Counted from the first letter of the stretch, positions 35,207-46,009 are shown. The stretch is DNA of 64,000 bases from Malania oleifera (GCF_029873635.1 NC_080423.1:94893191-94957190), one strand, 5' to 3'. The notes: generated from the sequence alone by a model not told the origin. Translations and numbers: made by a program.

Positions 35207-36971
35207 GAATAAATGAAAAAAGGTAAAAAGGTAAATTTTACAGGCTTCGTCAATGAAGGCCCTTATACTCTTCGTCGCCGAAATTCAGAGGCTCATCGAC
35301 GAAGAGATACCGAACGCATTGTAAAATATCAGAATAGGGTTCGTCCTTGAAGGAGCTGGTTCATCGACGAAATGTATGGATGATTCATCGACGAAAGCGC
35401 CATCTCGTCGACGAGGTTGGCCAAGTCAAAGGGGCTATAAATATCCTATTGCTTTTCTTAGTTGCTAAGAAACCTCAAACTCTTTCTCTCTCTCTCTCTC
35501 TAGAACCAGCGAAAACTCTCCTTCTCTCTTTGATTCTTCGCTATTCGTCGCTTGATTCAACGATCCGATGTTACTGCGTAGATAAGAGAAGGGATCTCTT
35601 CGAGAATAGTGGATCAAAAAGTCGTTTCAAGGATTTTCGAGTTTTGACCCAAAATCGAGGTAAGGGTCTGATTTCAATTTTATTTCAGAATATGTGTAGT
35701 AATAAGAATTGTAAGGAAGTATTGTTGTGGGTTGTTTAGGTTTTGGTGTCTCGGTTCGTAGTTTTGGAGCCGTAAAGTTCGTAGTTTGGTATTCGGGAAA
35801 AGGTAAGGGGGTTTTGTTTGTATTAGTTTATTTTTAAAATCAGGATCGGTAAACCTGTAGTTTATGATCGTATGTATGTTTTGGTTACTTATTTGGAAAA
35901 ATTTAGCAGGTGAAAATGCGGGATTCTTGGGTTACAATTTTTGAGAAAATTTTGGGATTTCGAGTATCATCTCTATTTTGTTATAGAAATCGTATGTTGT
36001 ATTAAAACTATAGTATTGAGATGACCATACCCATATTTATATTAAAATGTATTCTTGAACTGAAAACGATATGATTTACTGTATTCCAAATAAGTGTGGA
36101 ATGAACTGTTGTACGTAAAAATGTTCCAGGTTTTATAAAATCAGTTAGTTGCGGCTAATTACCATACGCTTAATCAGCTAGTGGTGGCTAATTACCGGAC
36201 ACTGACACCATGTCTCAGCTAATTACCATGGGCAAGAGTGTTCGACTCTATATCCGAGGGTGTGAAATATCGCTTGTTCTTTCCGGCTGGTCACCGAAGG
36301 GTGTGAGCTACACCGTACTAGCAATGATATCGCTGTTATTTTTCGGTTATTGCAGGGTATTGGGTGCTTGAGTGTGATGACACTGACCATATGTTTGGTA
36401 TCGTATGTACTGAAACGAATTTATGGAAAATAATGGAACTGTGTTGAAATGCATTGAACTGTATCATATTGTATTGTATTGTGTTATGTTTTATGCTAAA
36501 ATAACACTCGTATGCCACATACTTATATAAACTGCTTTCTTCCTTACTGAGAGGTGTCTCAACCTGAATATACAAATATTTTTTAGGTCATTCGGGTAGT
36601 CGAAACTAGCATTCTAGTGTTCGAAAGCGGGGGAGTCGGTTAGCTACGTTTAGTACCTATATAGGAACGAATTTTGTAATTGGGTTGTTAGTGTTGGGTT
36701 TTGTAGACACCCAAGGTGTGTATTGTATTTTGGGATGTATATTTCCAGTTATGTATAGACTCTGGAATGGTATGATGTATGTATAGAAAGAACATTTTCG
36801 CTGCGTATTTGATGAGTATGGATATGTATGTGAATGTGTATAGGGTATACGTGAGCCCCATGGGGTCGAACCCTTATTCAGTATGGTATCATGTATGTTT
36901 TAATTGATACAGAGACATGTTAGGTTATTATATTCACACTTGGGACCCATTCGCGGGTTCAGGGTGTGACA
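35207..36971 (+). mobile_element. G1 3' LTR, remainder
   Basis: The sequence continues the LTR begun at 14083 and ends GTGTGACA at 36971, followed by the GAAAG duplication. It has the palindrome cluster, a TATAAATA box at 35436-35443, GGTAAGGG sites (about 35660 and 35803) and GAGAGGTGTCTCA (about 36549). Confidence 0.88.
35250..35443 (+). promoter_or_regulatory. TCGTCGACGA cluster and TATA box of the G1 3' LTR
   Basis: About six to seven palindrome copies or near copies precede the TATAAATA box. Several differ from the 5' LTR copies by single C/T or G/A changes, as expected of methylated CpG sites that decay. Confidence 0.55.
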
Positions 36972-36976
36972 GAAAG
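36972..36976. repeat. Right target-site duplication of G1 (GAAAG)
   Basis: It matches 7263-7267 exactly and closes the G1 insertion. Confidence 0.9.
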
Positions 36977-37135
36977 CCATTGACGTACTTTCGCCTCGAG
37001 GCTACAAGACAAAATCCTATAACTCTCAACACCTAACCTACCCATTTCCAATCTTCATTGTGATCTGTTCCTATACTCTGGTATTAATCATCCCTAAGTC
37101 TACAGAACCTAAAACCTAATGCTCTGATACCACCT
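36977..37135 (-). mobile_element. E1 leader and primer-binding site
   Basis: This continues the E1 leader interrupted at 7262. It ends in GCTCTGATACCA (about 37121-37132), the complement of the tRNA-Met primer-binding site, directly before the E1 LTR. Confidence 0.75.
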
Positions 37136-37907
37136 TGTGATGCCCCAAACCCGCCATGTGGGGCCCGAGTGCCATGTGTTCCATTTACCTGTATTTGATA
37201 CTATAACATCAATTACGCAGCGAAAAAATAAACTAACATCCCTTATAACATACTAGAGTTCTATATATACATCCCAAAATAGTAATCTCTAACATCCAGT
37301 ATTCACAAATATATACATCTCAGAAAACTTAAATGAAATTCAAAGAAAAAAATACATCAAAAGTCTATACCCTCTCTCTTTAAAAAATGCTATGCCAATC
37401 CCGAGCTCACTGAGCTCGATCACGCGGAGGTTCTGAAAAAGATGAAATTTATATCGGATAAGAAACATTTCAGTAAGACGGAATAGATTAATACCAGTGT
37501 GTGGCTATCATGAGGTTTGTATACAAAATATAATCATCATTTAGAAATTAATCCACCATTATGAAATCATTCTCTGTCCTTACTCACACACATGCAACAA
37601 ATTTTATTAACGAGAGTTTTCTAAGGATTGGAATAATTACCCGTCCATACATGTAGCACCCCTCTACTCTGATACCTTATGCAACCGGGTATGACTACAA
37701 TTAATACTCATCAGGGCACTTACCTTACTCAGTAAGCCCTCAAGTGGATAGTTTGTCTCGTAATCACACACATTCACACAATTATTTATTAGTAGAGGTT
37801 CTCGAGAATAAGGAAGATTACTCGCCCATACAAGTAGTTTCCCTTTGTCCTAATACATTATGCAGCCCGATATGGCTACATCAACATAACATCACTCATT
37901 TGCGGCC
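37136..37907 (-). mobile_element. E1 gypsy 5' LTR, truncated
   Basis: The LTR starts TGTGATGCCCCAAACCC and matches window positions 1-238 at 37499-37736. It keeps the GAAACATTTCAGTAAG block (about 37460) but stops near 37907, long before the palindrome and TATA region expected farther right. The gene-proximal part of this LTR, including its promoter, is missing. The right edge is estimated from where similarity to the family fades. Confidence 0.65.
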
Positions 37908-39118
37908 CCATTAAATAAGAAAGGTAATTAGAGTGTGATAACCTTATCATGAGGAAATTTCTTTTAAAACCTCAAGGCTTGAATATTTGTTAACCATGAA
38001 CCCAAAAGAAGTTGATGAGCTAAGGAGGCAATAGATAGAAAGAAACATATAGGGAATGATTTACAAGCTTTTTCGCACATGCATGTGTAAAATGTTTCCA
38101 TGTTTAGACAATGTTTGGTAAAATTACGTATTTAGTGCTAAAAATAAAATTTAAATATAATTTTATAAATCAAATTTCAATTGAACTTGAGCTAGTGGAT
38201 CTAAATTATGAATTATTATAACTATTTGGTATCTAATATCCGAATATATGCTATATATTTTTCAACTGTAACATTCGCAATGTTTAGGAATATAAATATT
38301 TGATAAAATTAATTAATGTTTTCTTGTCATAAATTTAATTAATAATTATAAATAAAAATAATATAATTTATTATCGCATAAAAATAATAATTTATTATTT
38401 CAATTTTAATCACTTTATATTGAATTTTTTTTTGGAAGGAGTAAAATTGAAAAAGAGACCTTTGAATGTGAGTCAGACATGTTTCCATGTTCGATAAATT
38501 TTTTTTAAAGATCATCCACATCAAACAAACACCTCTTTTTCAGATCAAACAAGTTTGAAGAAACATGAAGTTACAGTGAAGCTGTTAATAATTACTTTGG
38601 TGACAAATATTCAATACTACTCTGATCCCTCACATCCTATATTTTTATGGCCGCCCATTGTTTGCACTTTGCACTGTGGGCCGAATTTGCTTTATTTTGA
38701 CGACTAAGACCATTGCCTAACTTATGCAAACCCAATATTTACCACTAATTACAATTAGTTTCCTTAAAAAGCTTTTTTTTTTTTTTTTAAATATTCATAA
38801 TGGAGAAATTAAAAATAATATAACACGTAATTGATTAAGGATATCTTCGAATATGATGAATTTATAAATTTATATCATCAATGGGTATATCATTAATTAA
38901 TTTGTCTCACTATATATATATATATATATATAGGTTTGATGATTAAAAGCAAGTTGCTTTCATAGCACAATCGCCTAATCCACTCCAACCCATTTGCAAC
39001 TCAATGAGATACCTTTCCAATTTGCACCACAAAAATTTATTCCATATTTAATTACTTCTTTAGTTTTGATGGGCACTTTTTTGTACGTTCCAATTCCTCT
39101 GCCAGTCATTGGCATATT

Positions 39119-39120
<2 letters not shown>
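37908..39120. other. Single-copy upstream region of the host gene
   Basis: This is AT-rich sequence without a recognisable repeat or coding region. A (TA)n run at 38911-38932 lies about 250 bp before the start codon and could act as the TATA element. Poly-A and poly-T runs occur near 38770. I see nothing else that can be supported. Confidence 0.5.
38911..38932 (+). promoter_or_regulatory. (TA)n run, possible TATA element of the host gene
   Basis: Eleven TA units are followed by TAGG. They lie 250-270 bp before the ATG and about 190 bp before the CT tract, a plausible core-promoter position. A plain microsatellite is the alternative. Confidence 0.35.

Positions 39121-39170
<50 letters not shown>
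39121..39170 (+). repeat. (CT)25 microsatellite in the presumed 5' UTR
   Basis: There are 25 perfect CT units ending 10 bp before the start codon at 39181. CT/GA tracts in 5' UTRs are common in plants and can bind GAGA-type factors. That role is an inference here. Confidence 0.9.
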
Positions 39171-39174
<4 letters not shown>

Positions 39175-39180
39175 TCAGCC

Positions 39181-39626
39181 ATGGACGCCAGAGCTCTACC
39201 GATTCTAGTTCTGTTCATCACCCAATTTGCAGTTGCTTCAGGCAATTCTTTTTCAAACTTGCTTTCATTTCAAATATAATAGCTTGTTTGTTTATATGGT
39301 GGTTACTTACTGAGCCGACGTCAATTTAATTACTGTCAGTGTCCCATGCAGCAGCGGAGCCGACGTCAGTTCAACCGCCAACCGGGAGGCTGCGGCCCGC
39401 GGGGCAAACGGAGTACCGGGTGTTCAAGGGAGCCAACGCAACCGGCGACTCGCTGCTGCCGGCGACGGCCTTCCAGGTGTGCGCGCGGTGCAAGTGCTGC
39501 GGCGCCGGGGTATGTACCGAGGTCCCTCAGTGCTGCTACGGCATCCAGTGCGATCTCCCCGATAAACCCTACGGCGTCTGCGCTTTCGAGCCCTTGACCT
39601 GCAACTGTACCTCTTGCCCTAGCTAG
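39181..39626 (+). CDS. Small secreted cysteine-rich protein (DUF7866-like), two exons
   Basis: This is the only host gene I can support. Exon 1 (39181-39241) encodes MDARALPILVLFITQFAVAS, a clear signal peptide. Exon 2 (39352-39626) follows an intron at 39242-39351 that has a GC donor (CAG/GCAATT) and an AG acceptor. This joins in frame to give about 111 residues. A second in-phase acceptor ending at 39339 would give about 115. No GT donor in exon 1 fits the frame. The mature part has an N-glycosylation-type NAT site and then twelve cysteines in the last 50 or so residues: VCARCKCCGAGVC, QCCYGIQC, GVC and CNCTSC. This spacing and the DKPYGVCAF segment recall the plant DUF7866 family, from memory. 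The function is unknown. A secreted or cell-wall role is inferred from the signal peptide and cysteines. Exon 2 is much GC-richer than its surroundings. Confidence 0.8.
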
Positions 39627-41092
39627 TAGCTTGCTCAAGCTTCTTCAAGAAGAAGAAGAGGAAGAAGAAAAAGTAATTCGGAAAGTTGCGGATAAGAATT
39701 TCGAGATAAGTCGCTATAATCACGTTCTTTGTAAATGATAAATCAGATATGAGACAGAATAAGTTTTATAGTCGGTCCAATTTAGTTCTTGGTGATTGAT
39801 TTTAGAGTTTCGATTTCTTGGTGGATCAAATTTGTGTTTAATTGAATATAAGGTTGCTTAATGGGTCGTGGGGGTGTGTATGTATTTATATATATAGATA
39901 TGGTTTATAAGTTTTCTTCTTGAAGAGAGTAAAGATTGAAGTGGGGAATTGGGCTGTACCCTTTTTTAAATTTTCTGGTGGGCAAGATCATGGTTGAATG
40001 TGCAATTTGCTTTATAATATTTGCATTACTTTGTCTAATTTTCACCAGCTAAGCTATGATCCTGATATATAATAAATCACTTTTTAAAAAAGGATATTGA
40101 GTGAGTCATGCATATGCACATATGTCAAAAATATTAGATAGTACAACTGTAAAATGAATCTATTTAAAGCAATTAGACCAAATAGCATAGCTATATGATT
40201 TGAATTTGTGAAAAAAATTCTTTAATATTGAAAGAATAGATGTTAATTATTATAGTGAGAGTGTTTATTGTTATTATCTTTATAAATTTTTCCTATGCTT
40301 AAGTAGTGCTATAGTTTGTATTCTCATCGTGTTACTAGATATAAAGGTGGTGGCATGAACCACATAGTGGTTTTCTAAGCCTAAAAGTTATTTAAGTAAT
40401 TATTTCATGTGACACAATGTGATAATTTAATTTTTAATCAATGATCTACCTACACTTTTTTCTAAGTAAAATATCTTCTAATGCATGTTCATAATTGTTT
40501 TAATTTTGACCCCCTAAGTTTGGGTTCTTTTTGAGCTTTAGCTCCATCATTATTGGTACTCTAATGAGCAAAATGAAATTTTGGTTTAACTTTATCTAAA
40601 AGTACTTTAATAAGTTGAAAATTTTCACTTATTATTTTAAAAAAAAAATTTTTAAGGCAAAATGGGTGTGAACTATCATATTTTCGCCTTTACATTTGAA
40701 TACAAGAAAAATCATTATTTGTTTTAAAATATTATTTCAAATGTCAAAATTATTAATGTTATGATAGGGAGCATGCATGAATTTAAAATCGTGAATTTAA
40801 AATCATTATAATTTTAAATGATAAATTTTAAACTCTGTAAATTATTAAAAATGACTATTGATATAAGGTACAAAAAGTATCGATCCATACAAAGTGTGTT
40901 CAACATTTAGGTTCTGTATATTGCTAATAAAACATAAACTTATTTTGCAATTCAATTAGAATGATTGCATTCTTTTATGAGACATTTGAATAGTTGAAGA
41001 ATATTAAAATTTGTATATTAGAGGCATCAAATTTTAACTTTGGAAAGGGATAAAAAAGAGTTTGAAATGAAAAAGGCTACTTCACTACAAAA
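39627..41092. other. 3' UTR and downstream single-copy sequence
   Basis: The sequence just after the stop is AAGAAG-rich. AGAATAAG (about 39756) and ATAATAAATC (about 40069) are possible polyadenylation signals. The rest is AT-rich, with no coding region or repeat that I recognise. Confidence 0.45.
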
Positions 41093-41107
41093 AAACAAGT
41101 TTTTAGT

Positions 41108-41610
41108 GACGAAAGTATTAGTGATGGTTTTAAAATCGTCACTAATAGTGTTGTATTAGTCACGATTCTTCAAAACCGTCACTAATAGTGCACGCATTAG
41201 TGACGGTTAGCAGCCGTCACTAATACTTTCGTCACTAAAAACTGCGTGATAAACGATTTTCGCGCGAAATTTTTTCTGGGAAAATATTAGCAACGATTTT
41301 ATGGTATTAGTGGCGGATTAAATTCATCACTAAAAGTCACTTATTAGTGATGATTAACCAACCATCACTACTAATATTTATGAATATATAAAAAATTTTA
41401 GTTAAAGGTATTAGGTTAGAGTATTAGTGACGAATTACAAGATTCGTCACTATTGGTCATTATTAGTGACAGATTTGACAACTGTCACTAATACTTCACT
41501 TTTTAAAAATAAAAATAAAAAAATTAGGGTTCAGAGTATTAGTGATAAATTTGTAAATTTGTCACTATTGGCCTATTATTAGTGACGGATTCGAGAACCG
41601 TCAGTAATAC
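41108..41610. repeat. Left subterminal repeats of the CACTA element
   Basis: About ten copies of TTAGTGACGG-like units occur in alternating orientation, several as close inverted pairs (for example around 41170-41240 and 41440-41500). Such units are the usual transposase-binding sites in this superfamily. Confidence 0.7.
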
Positions 41611-42070
41611 TGTAACAACCCGAATAATAATATTATTTGAATAACAAAGAGGAAGAGAATTTTTCAGGATCCTCGTCGACAAACACAGGGGATTCGTCGA
41701 TGAAGGCATAAGAGGACCTTGTTGACGAAGACAAGATTCATCGACGAGAAGATACCGAGAGGGGTTTTGGGATGTCTGAATTTCATCGACGAGGAGGTAA
41801 GGTTTGTCGACGAAATTACTTAAGGACTCGTCAACGAGGTGACGTGTCTCATCGACGAATTTGGCCCTATAAATAGTAAAAACTCAATTTTTTATCCAAT
41901 TTCAGTGCTTCTCTCTCTCTCCTCTATCTCTCCTACGGTCTCTCCCACTTCCCTCTTCGATTTCGGCCCCGTCAGTAGCTAGATCGACAATCTGAAGCCA
42001 CCACGACGTTCCTAGCAGAGTTCTCTTCGAGTCTGCCGGAGCAGATCGTTGGTGAAACGAAGTTGGAATA
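41611..42070 (+). mobile_element. Gypsy LTR fragment inside the CACTA element
   Basis: It starts with a proper LTR end (TGTAACAACCCG). It is close kin to the LTR at 63177, running in parallel with it from the palindrome region to GTTGGAATA near 42070, where similarity stops. Only the first 460 bp of the LTR are present. Confidence 0.75.
41669..41875 (+). promoter_or_regulatory. TCGTCGACGA cluster and TATA box of the LTR fragment
   Basis: About eight exact or near copies of the palindrome precede TATAAATA at 41868-41875. CT-rich sequence follows. Confidence 0.55.
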
Positions 42071-43060
42071 AGGCAAGTGGATGCAATGACCGCAAGAAGG
42101 GCATCAATATTCAAGAGAAATGAAAATAATATTTAAATCTTATCTTAACTATAAGAGACAACCTATCAGATGAAAGACTAAAATTCATTTTGTCTACATG
42201 GATAGGCTTATCGCATTTCAAATCAATTTTGAAAAGAAACTCTGGGTAAACTAGATAAAGAATCGTTGATGCAGCCACCACCATCCACGGCCTCGTCATC
42301 CTTCTCTGTCATCCATGACATCATTGCATTTAGAGATGGGTATATATCTAACTTTAGTTTAATGGATCATTTAACTTCTGGATTGCATGCTTGGATTAAT
42401 ATATCTTGTGAACTGCATGCTGGTAGTGGACATTAGGACTACATGCTTGATTGGAACGCCACATGCATGGCTGATGCAGTGATGTGTATTGCCTGTTGGT
42501 AGATACTTTTAGGTTGTTGCATATCTTAATCTAAATGGCAACTGTATGATGTAAAAATATTGTCAATTGCACGCTTTTGTGACTTGCAGGTTTGGAAAAT
42601 ATTCTATTTATAGACGGCATTCTGCCAAAAATTTGTTGACTTTTTCCCAAAATAATCATAGTCATATACCATATGCTCATATGGTTATAGTGTGCTGAAT
42701 GTTAAAGCATTTTTGAAAGAATGAGTGAACTTCAAATGAATTTTGAACTTTATCTCTAAATTTACTTTTGCATATGTTAAGTGAAAATTCTATCAATCAT
42801 GGACTCATTCACATTCTATTTTTTCATAGAACTATATTTTGATATATATTGTTTATGAGATGCATGAACACGTTACATTATTTAATACTTATTATATGAA
42901 GCTCTTGTGCACTCATAAAATTCATTACTGGTTGGATTATTGTAAATTGTTTATTGAAAACACCTAGGTTTGGAGCATATCTCTATAGAAAATGTCATAT
43001 TTACAGGAGAAATGTTGCCAAAATTTTTCAAAAAGCATATACTAATTTTTTTTACTTTCT
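42071..43060 (+). mobile_element. Copia-like noncoding stretch inside the CACTA element
   Basis: From about 42360 the sequence resembles the remnant at 55990-56800. Shared landmarks include GGAACGCCA..TGCATG..TGATGCAGT, a GCATGCTGGTAGT variant and TTTTTGAAA.GA.TGAGTGAA, in the same order. The first 250 bp (42071-42320) match nothing I recognise. A short minus-strand frame there is not convincing as a gene. Confidence 0.5.
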
Positions 43061-43157
43061 TAATTTGTAGAATTTGCAATCGTCACAACGTCAGCACGAT
43101 ATCATGCATTACAGATGCAGCTTTTGACTTTTTTTGTTATCAGAACAGATGAAATTT

Positions 43158-43325
43158 CTGTATATGAATTTGAATTTGTATAATGTATTTGTATTTAAAT
43201 TTAAATTTGTATAAAATATTTGTATTTGAATTTGAATTTGTATAATATATTTGTGTTTGAATTTGAATTTGTATAATATATTTGTATTTTTATTTAAATT
43301 TGAATTTGAATTTGAATTAGAATTT
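43158..43325 (+). repeat. Degenerate TTTGAATTTGTATAATATATTTG repeat in the CACTA interior
   Basis: There are about five imperfect units of roughly 35 bp built of TTTGAATTTG and TATAATATATTTG. The reverse complement of the adjacent sequence occurs at about 47590-47720, showing that this belongs to the CACTA family. Confidence 0.6.
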
Positions 43326-43880
43326 TGAATAATTTATGAATTTTTTAGCAATTATGGTTTAATGTTACGTATACGAAAATGTAATTATAGATTTTTACAG
43401 GAATTAATAATTAGAAAAAAAATTAATTTAAAATTATTAGTGACGGTTTTGTAGTATTAGTGACGATTCAAACCGTCACTAATAGTTGCCTGTGAGTAAT
43501 AGTGACGATTTTCAAACCGTCACTAATAATAGAACATTAGTGACGAATTTAAAACCGTCACTAATACTATGACTTTAGTGACGATTTTTTATCGAGTTGG
43601 TGTAGAATTTATAGTGACGGACTTTGATTTTTTAGTGACGGTTTTAATCCGTCACTAATACTCTATTATTAGTGACGGTTTGAAAAATTCGTCACTAATA
43701 AGTATTAGTAACGGCAGATATAGCGACTAATTCAAAACCGTCATTAATAACCTTATTTTTTATAGTGTTTCTTGTGGACGCAACTATAATGTTTTTTTTT
43801 TGTTCCGACAATATTGGTAAATATGCCATAAATAAAAGGTTCTAGATGAACCCTAATATATTTTGTAGCATGATGGAGGA

Positions 43881-44276
43881 TATCACGATATTGAGCGTAA
43901 CTCTAGTGAGGTATTTTTTGCTTTAACCCACTAATTATGGCTTTGTTTTATAAAAGTTGTCTCACATATTTGGAGTTGAACGGTCCTTATAAGTCCATGA
44001 TTTTCTAAATACACATCTAATGTGAGATTGTGGCATCTTCTAGCGTCTAATATCTTGTCACAGTATCTTTGTATAAGCACATGCATGATAGTACCCTTAA
44101 CATAGCTTTTATAGCAAATTTCATCATCTTGAGCTGAACCCTGTTAAGGTATTGTTCGTTTTAACCCATTAGTGTCTCGATTTTGTTCGATAAAAGACGC
44201 CTCATATATTTGGAGTCTAAGCCATCCTTATTAAATCAAGATTTTCCTAATACGCATCCAATGTGGAATTGTGATA
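43881..44276 (-). mobile_element. TRIM element with about 157-bp LTRs
   Basis: Two direct repeats (43881-44035 and 44119-44276) flank only about 83 bp. Both follow the pattern CTCTAGTGAGGTATT..TTTAACCCA..CTTATAAG..CACATC.AATGTGG..TTGTG. The internal piece holds CATGATAGTACCC. Its right end (GCTTTTATAGCAAA) looks like a decayed minus-strand primer-binding site. There is no coding capacity. The copies are diverged, so it is old. The element at 59840-62772 is its relative. Confidence 0.7.
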
Positions 44277-46009
44277 GAAAATCACTAAGAACCGGATCCA
44301 AGTATTGGAGTAAAATCTACAAAGATTATGAAAACACTTCGTACGACTCCTCAGTGATAAAAGAAAGGACAAACTTATTTGCTTCTCATCTAGACATTAG
44401 GATGAATATTTGGCGTGTTTCGAAAGCTTGGACCCAATCGACTTTTTAATTGCCCATAAAAGGGGTTGTGCGCTCTAGCAACAAAATTTCAATGAGAAAT
44501 TAAAAAACATATGTGTCGATCTTATCGTAGATCCCTTAACAATGTAATATTACGTTGCATTTGAAAGTAGACACAAATTCAAATTCAAGATCTTTCTCAA
44601 ACATAAGAGTATTGTATTTCGATGATAAAAAAGAAATGGTAACGTATCCACGACTAAATTGTTTGACATTTCAAAATTTAGGTAACTTATCATGAATGTA
44701 GTTCTAAAATATATTTCTGAAAATAGTTAACATAGTTATTGTAATTAACGATTAAATATCCTTATCATCATTGAATTTACTATAAAAATGGTATATATTT
44801 TATTTACTATTCTATTTTATATTATGCAATTATTATTTTATTTTAAATTATTTTATATAAGTTTTATATATAATTCAAAAAATATAAATATAATCAAGTG
44901 GATCTTTGGGAATTGTCTTGGATCATTATCAAAGAAATTAATATAGAAAAAAAATTATATATATGGAGATGCATGGAAATAAATTTAGGGAAAATATCAT
45001 GCTAAAATATTTATTGAAAGAGGAATCGATGTGATTGCAGTGAGAAGAATGCTTGTGCTTGTGTGATACTCAATCTTCCTGTCATCTTTGAGTGAACCTC
45101 AAATGGGTTAAAGACATTTGGAGGAAATCATCTACAAAATCTGAAGAATTAATCTATATGTGTTCTATGCCTCAAATGGTGTGCTTGCTACTTTCTTGAG
45201 AAATTAATTTTTTGCACAGGCTGCTTCTTGGGCCAATTCGTGCGAGCTAATTTTTTCTTAATTACTTGGGTACTAAGCCAAAGATTTTGAAGCAAAAATA
45301 AAAATAGAAATTAGGGGCTTGTTTAATTGTGGAAAAGAGTTTTTATTTTTTCAAAAATTATGAAATGACTACACATGATTTCTTTACATTTTAACATTTG
45401 CGTGAGGAATTTGGAGAAGCGTCTTTTTTCTTTTTTCCTCTTTTAGATCTCTCGTGAAAATATCATTTTTGCTATTTTTAAAATTTAAAGTATAAATGTT
45501 AAAAATTTTAAAAATAAAATGTTACTTTATAATTAATTGCAGAGGCTCAAAAATTTCAGGAGGATCACCTTGTAGAAGCCTACCACATCACCTCTGATTG
45601 CTTTCAGCCTTTGACCATCCAAAAAAATATGATCTGATTATTGAATTATCTCTAGAATTCTCATGTTCCTATCAATCAACTTATTTTTAGAAAATGTAAT
45701 TATATTTATTTAGATTTTTAGCTAGTCATATTGTTGAACTACACTTTTTTAATATGTCAAAAGTAATATCATAATTTATGTAATGTATTATTTGTATTGC
45801 CTAACGTTTGTTTTAGTTTTATTCTTACAGATGCCTTGTTTGAAAGGAATGAACATTGGCATAATTTATGAGTTCAAGTTTTTCTAGACTTAACCAATGT
45901 GTGTTCGAGGTGAAGCCCAAATCCATTTTAATGTCTGAAAGTTATCACACAAATCACATACTCTTCACTTTGACCCTTCAATTTTATAGTTTTATTCTTG
46001 TCACAATGT
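44277..46009. other. Intergenic sequence without recognised content
   Basis: This is AT-rich sequence with only short chance reading frames. I recognise no repeat family, RNA gene or host gene in it. Confidence 0.4.

Larger units (their letters stand above)
7268..36971 (+). mobile_element. G1: Ty3/gypsy Tekay-like element, host of nested copia elements
   Basis: G1 has two LTRs, a tRNA-Met type primer-binding site, gag-pol in the order protease, reverse transcriptase, RNase H, integrase, and a chromodomain-type C-terminal region, then a purine-rich tract. This order is that of the Tekay/Del chromoviruses. Its own sequence is 7268-14112 plus 35207-36971 (about 8.6 kb). The rest is the C1/C2 insertion in its 3' LTR. 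The coding region is broken, with at least ten interruptions. Compared by eye, its LTRs differ at roughly 10-15% of sites, so it is several million years old at usual plant rates. Confidence 0.88.
41093..43767 (+). mobile_element. CACTA-type DNA transposon, non-autonomous, carrying foreign pieces
   Basis: The ends are CACTACAAAAAAACAAG at the left and ...TTTTTTATAGTG at the right, which fits CACTA terminal inverted repeats. The flanking triplets CTT and TTT are an imperfect 3-bp duplication. Subterminal regions (about 41108-41610 and 43430-43755) are packed with inverted and direct copies of TTAGTGACGGTTT. The middle has no transposase reading frame. It holds a gypsy LTR fragment (41611-42070), a stretch similar to copia 3' sequence (about 42320-43060) and an AT-rich stretch shared with the second copy at 47103. 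It could move only with a transposase supplied from elsewhere. Confidence 0.75.

Noticed and set aside
39346-39597. Second plus-strand frame rich in arginine over exon 2
   Set aside because: It is a frame-shifted shadow without a plausible start context. The chosen frame alone keeps the cysteine pattern.
39366-39638. Minus-strand frame of 90 residues over the host gene
   Set aside because: It is an antisense shadow of the GC-rich exon 2. The plus strand has the signal peptide and cysteine pattern.
42111-42299. Minus-strand frame that might be a captured gene exon
   Set aside because: It is short, shows no domain or splice context, and lies in the unexplained part of the CACTA cargo.
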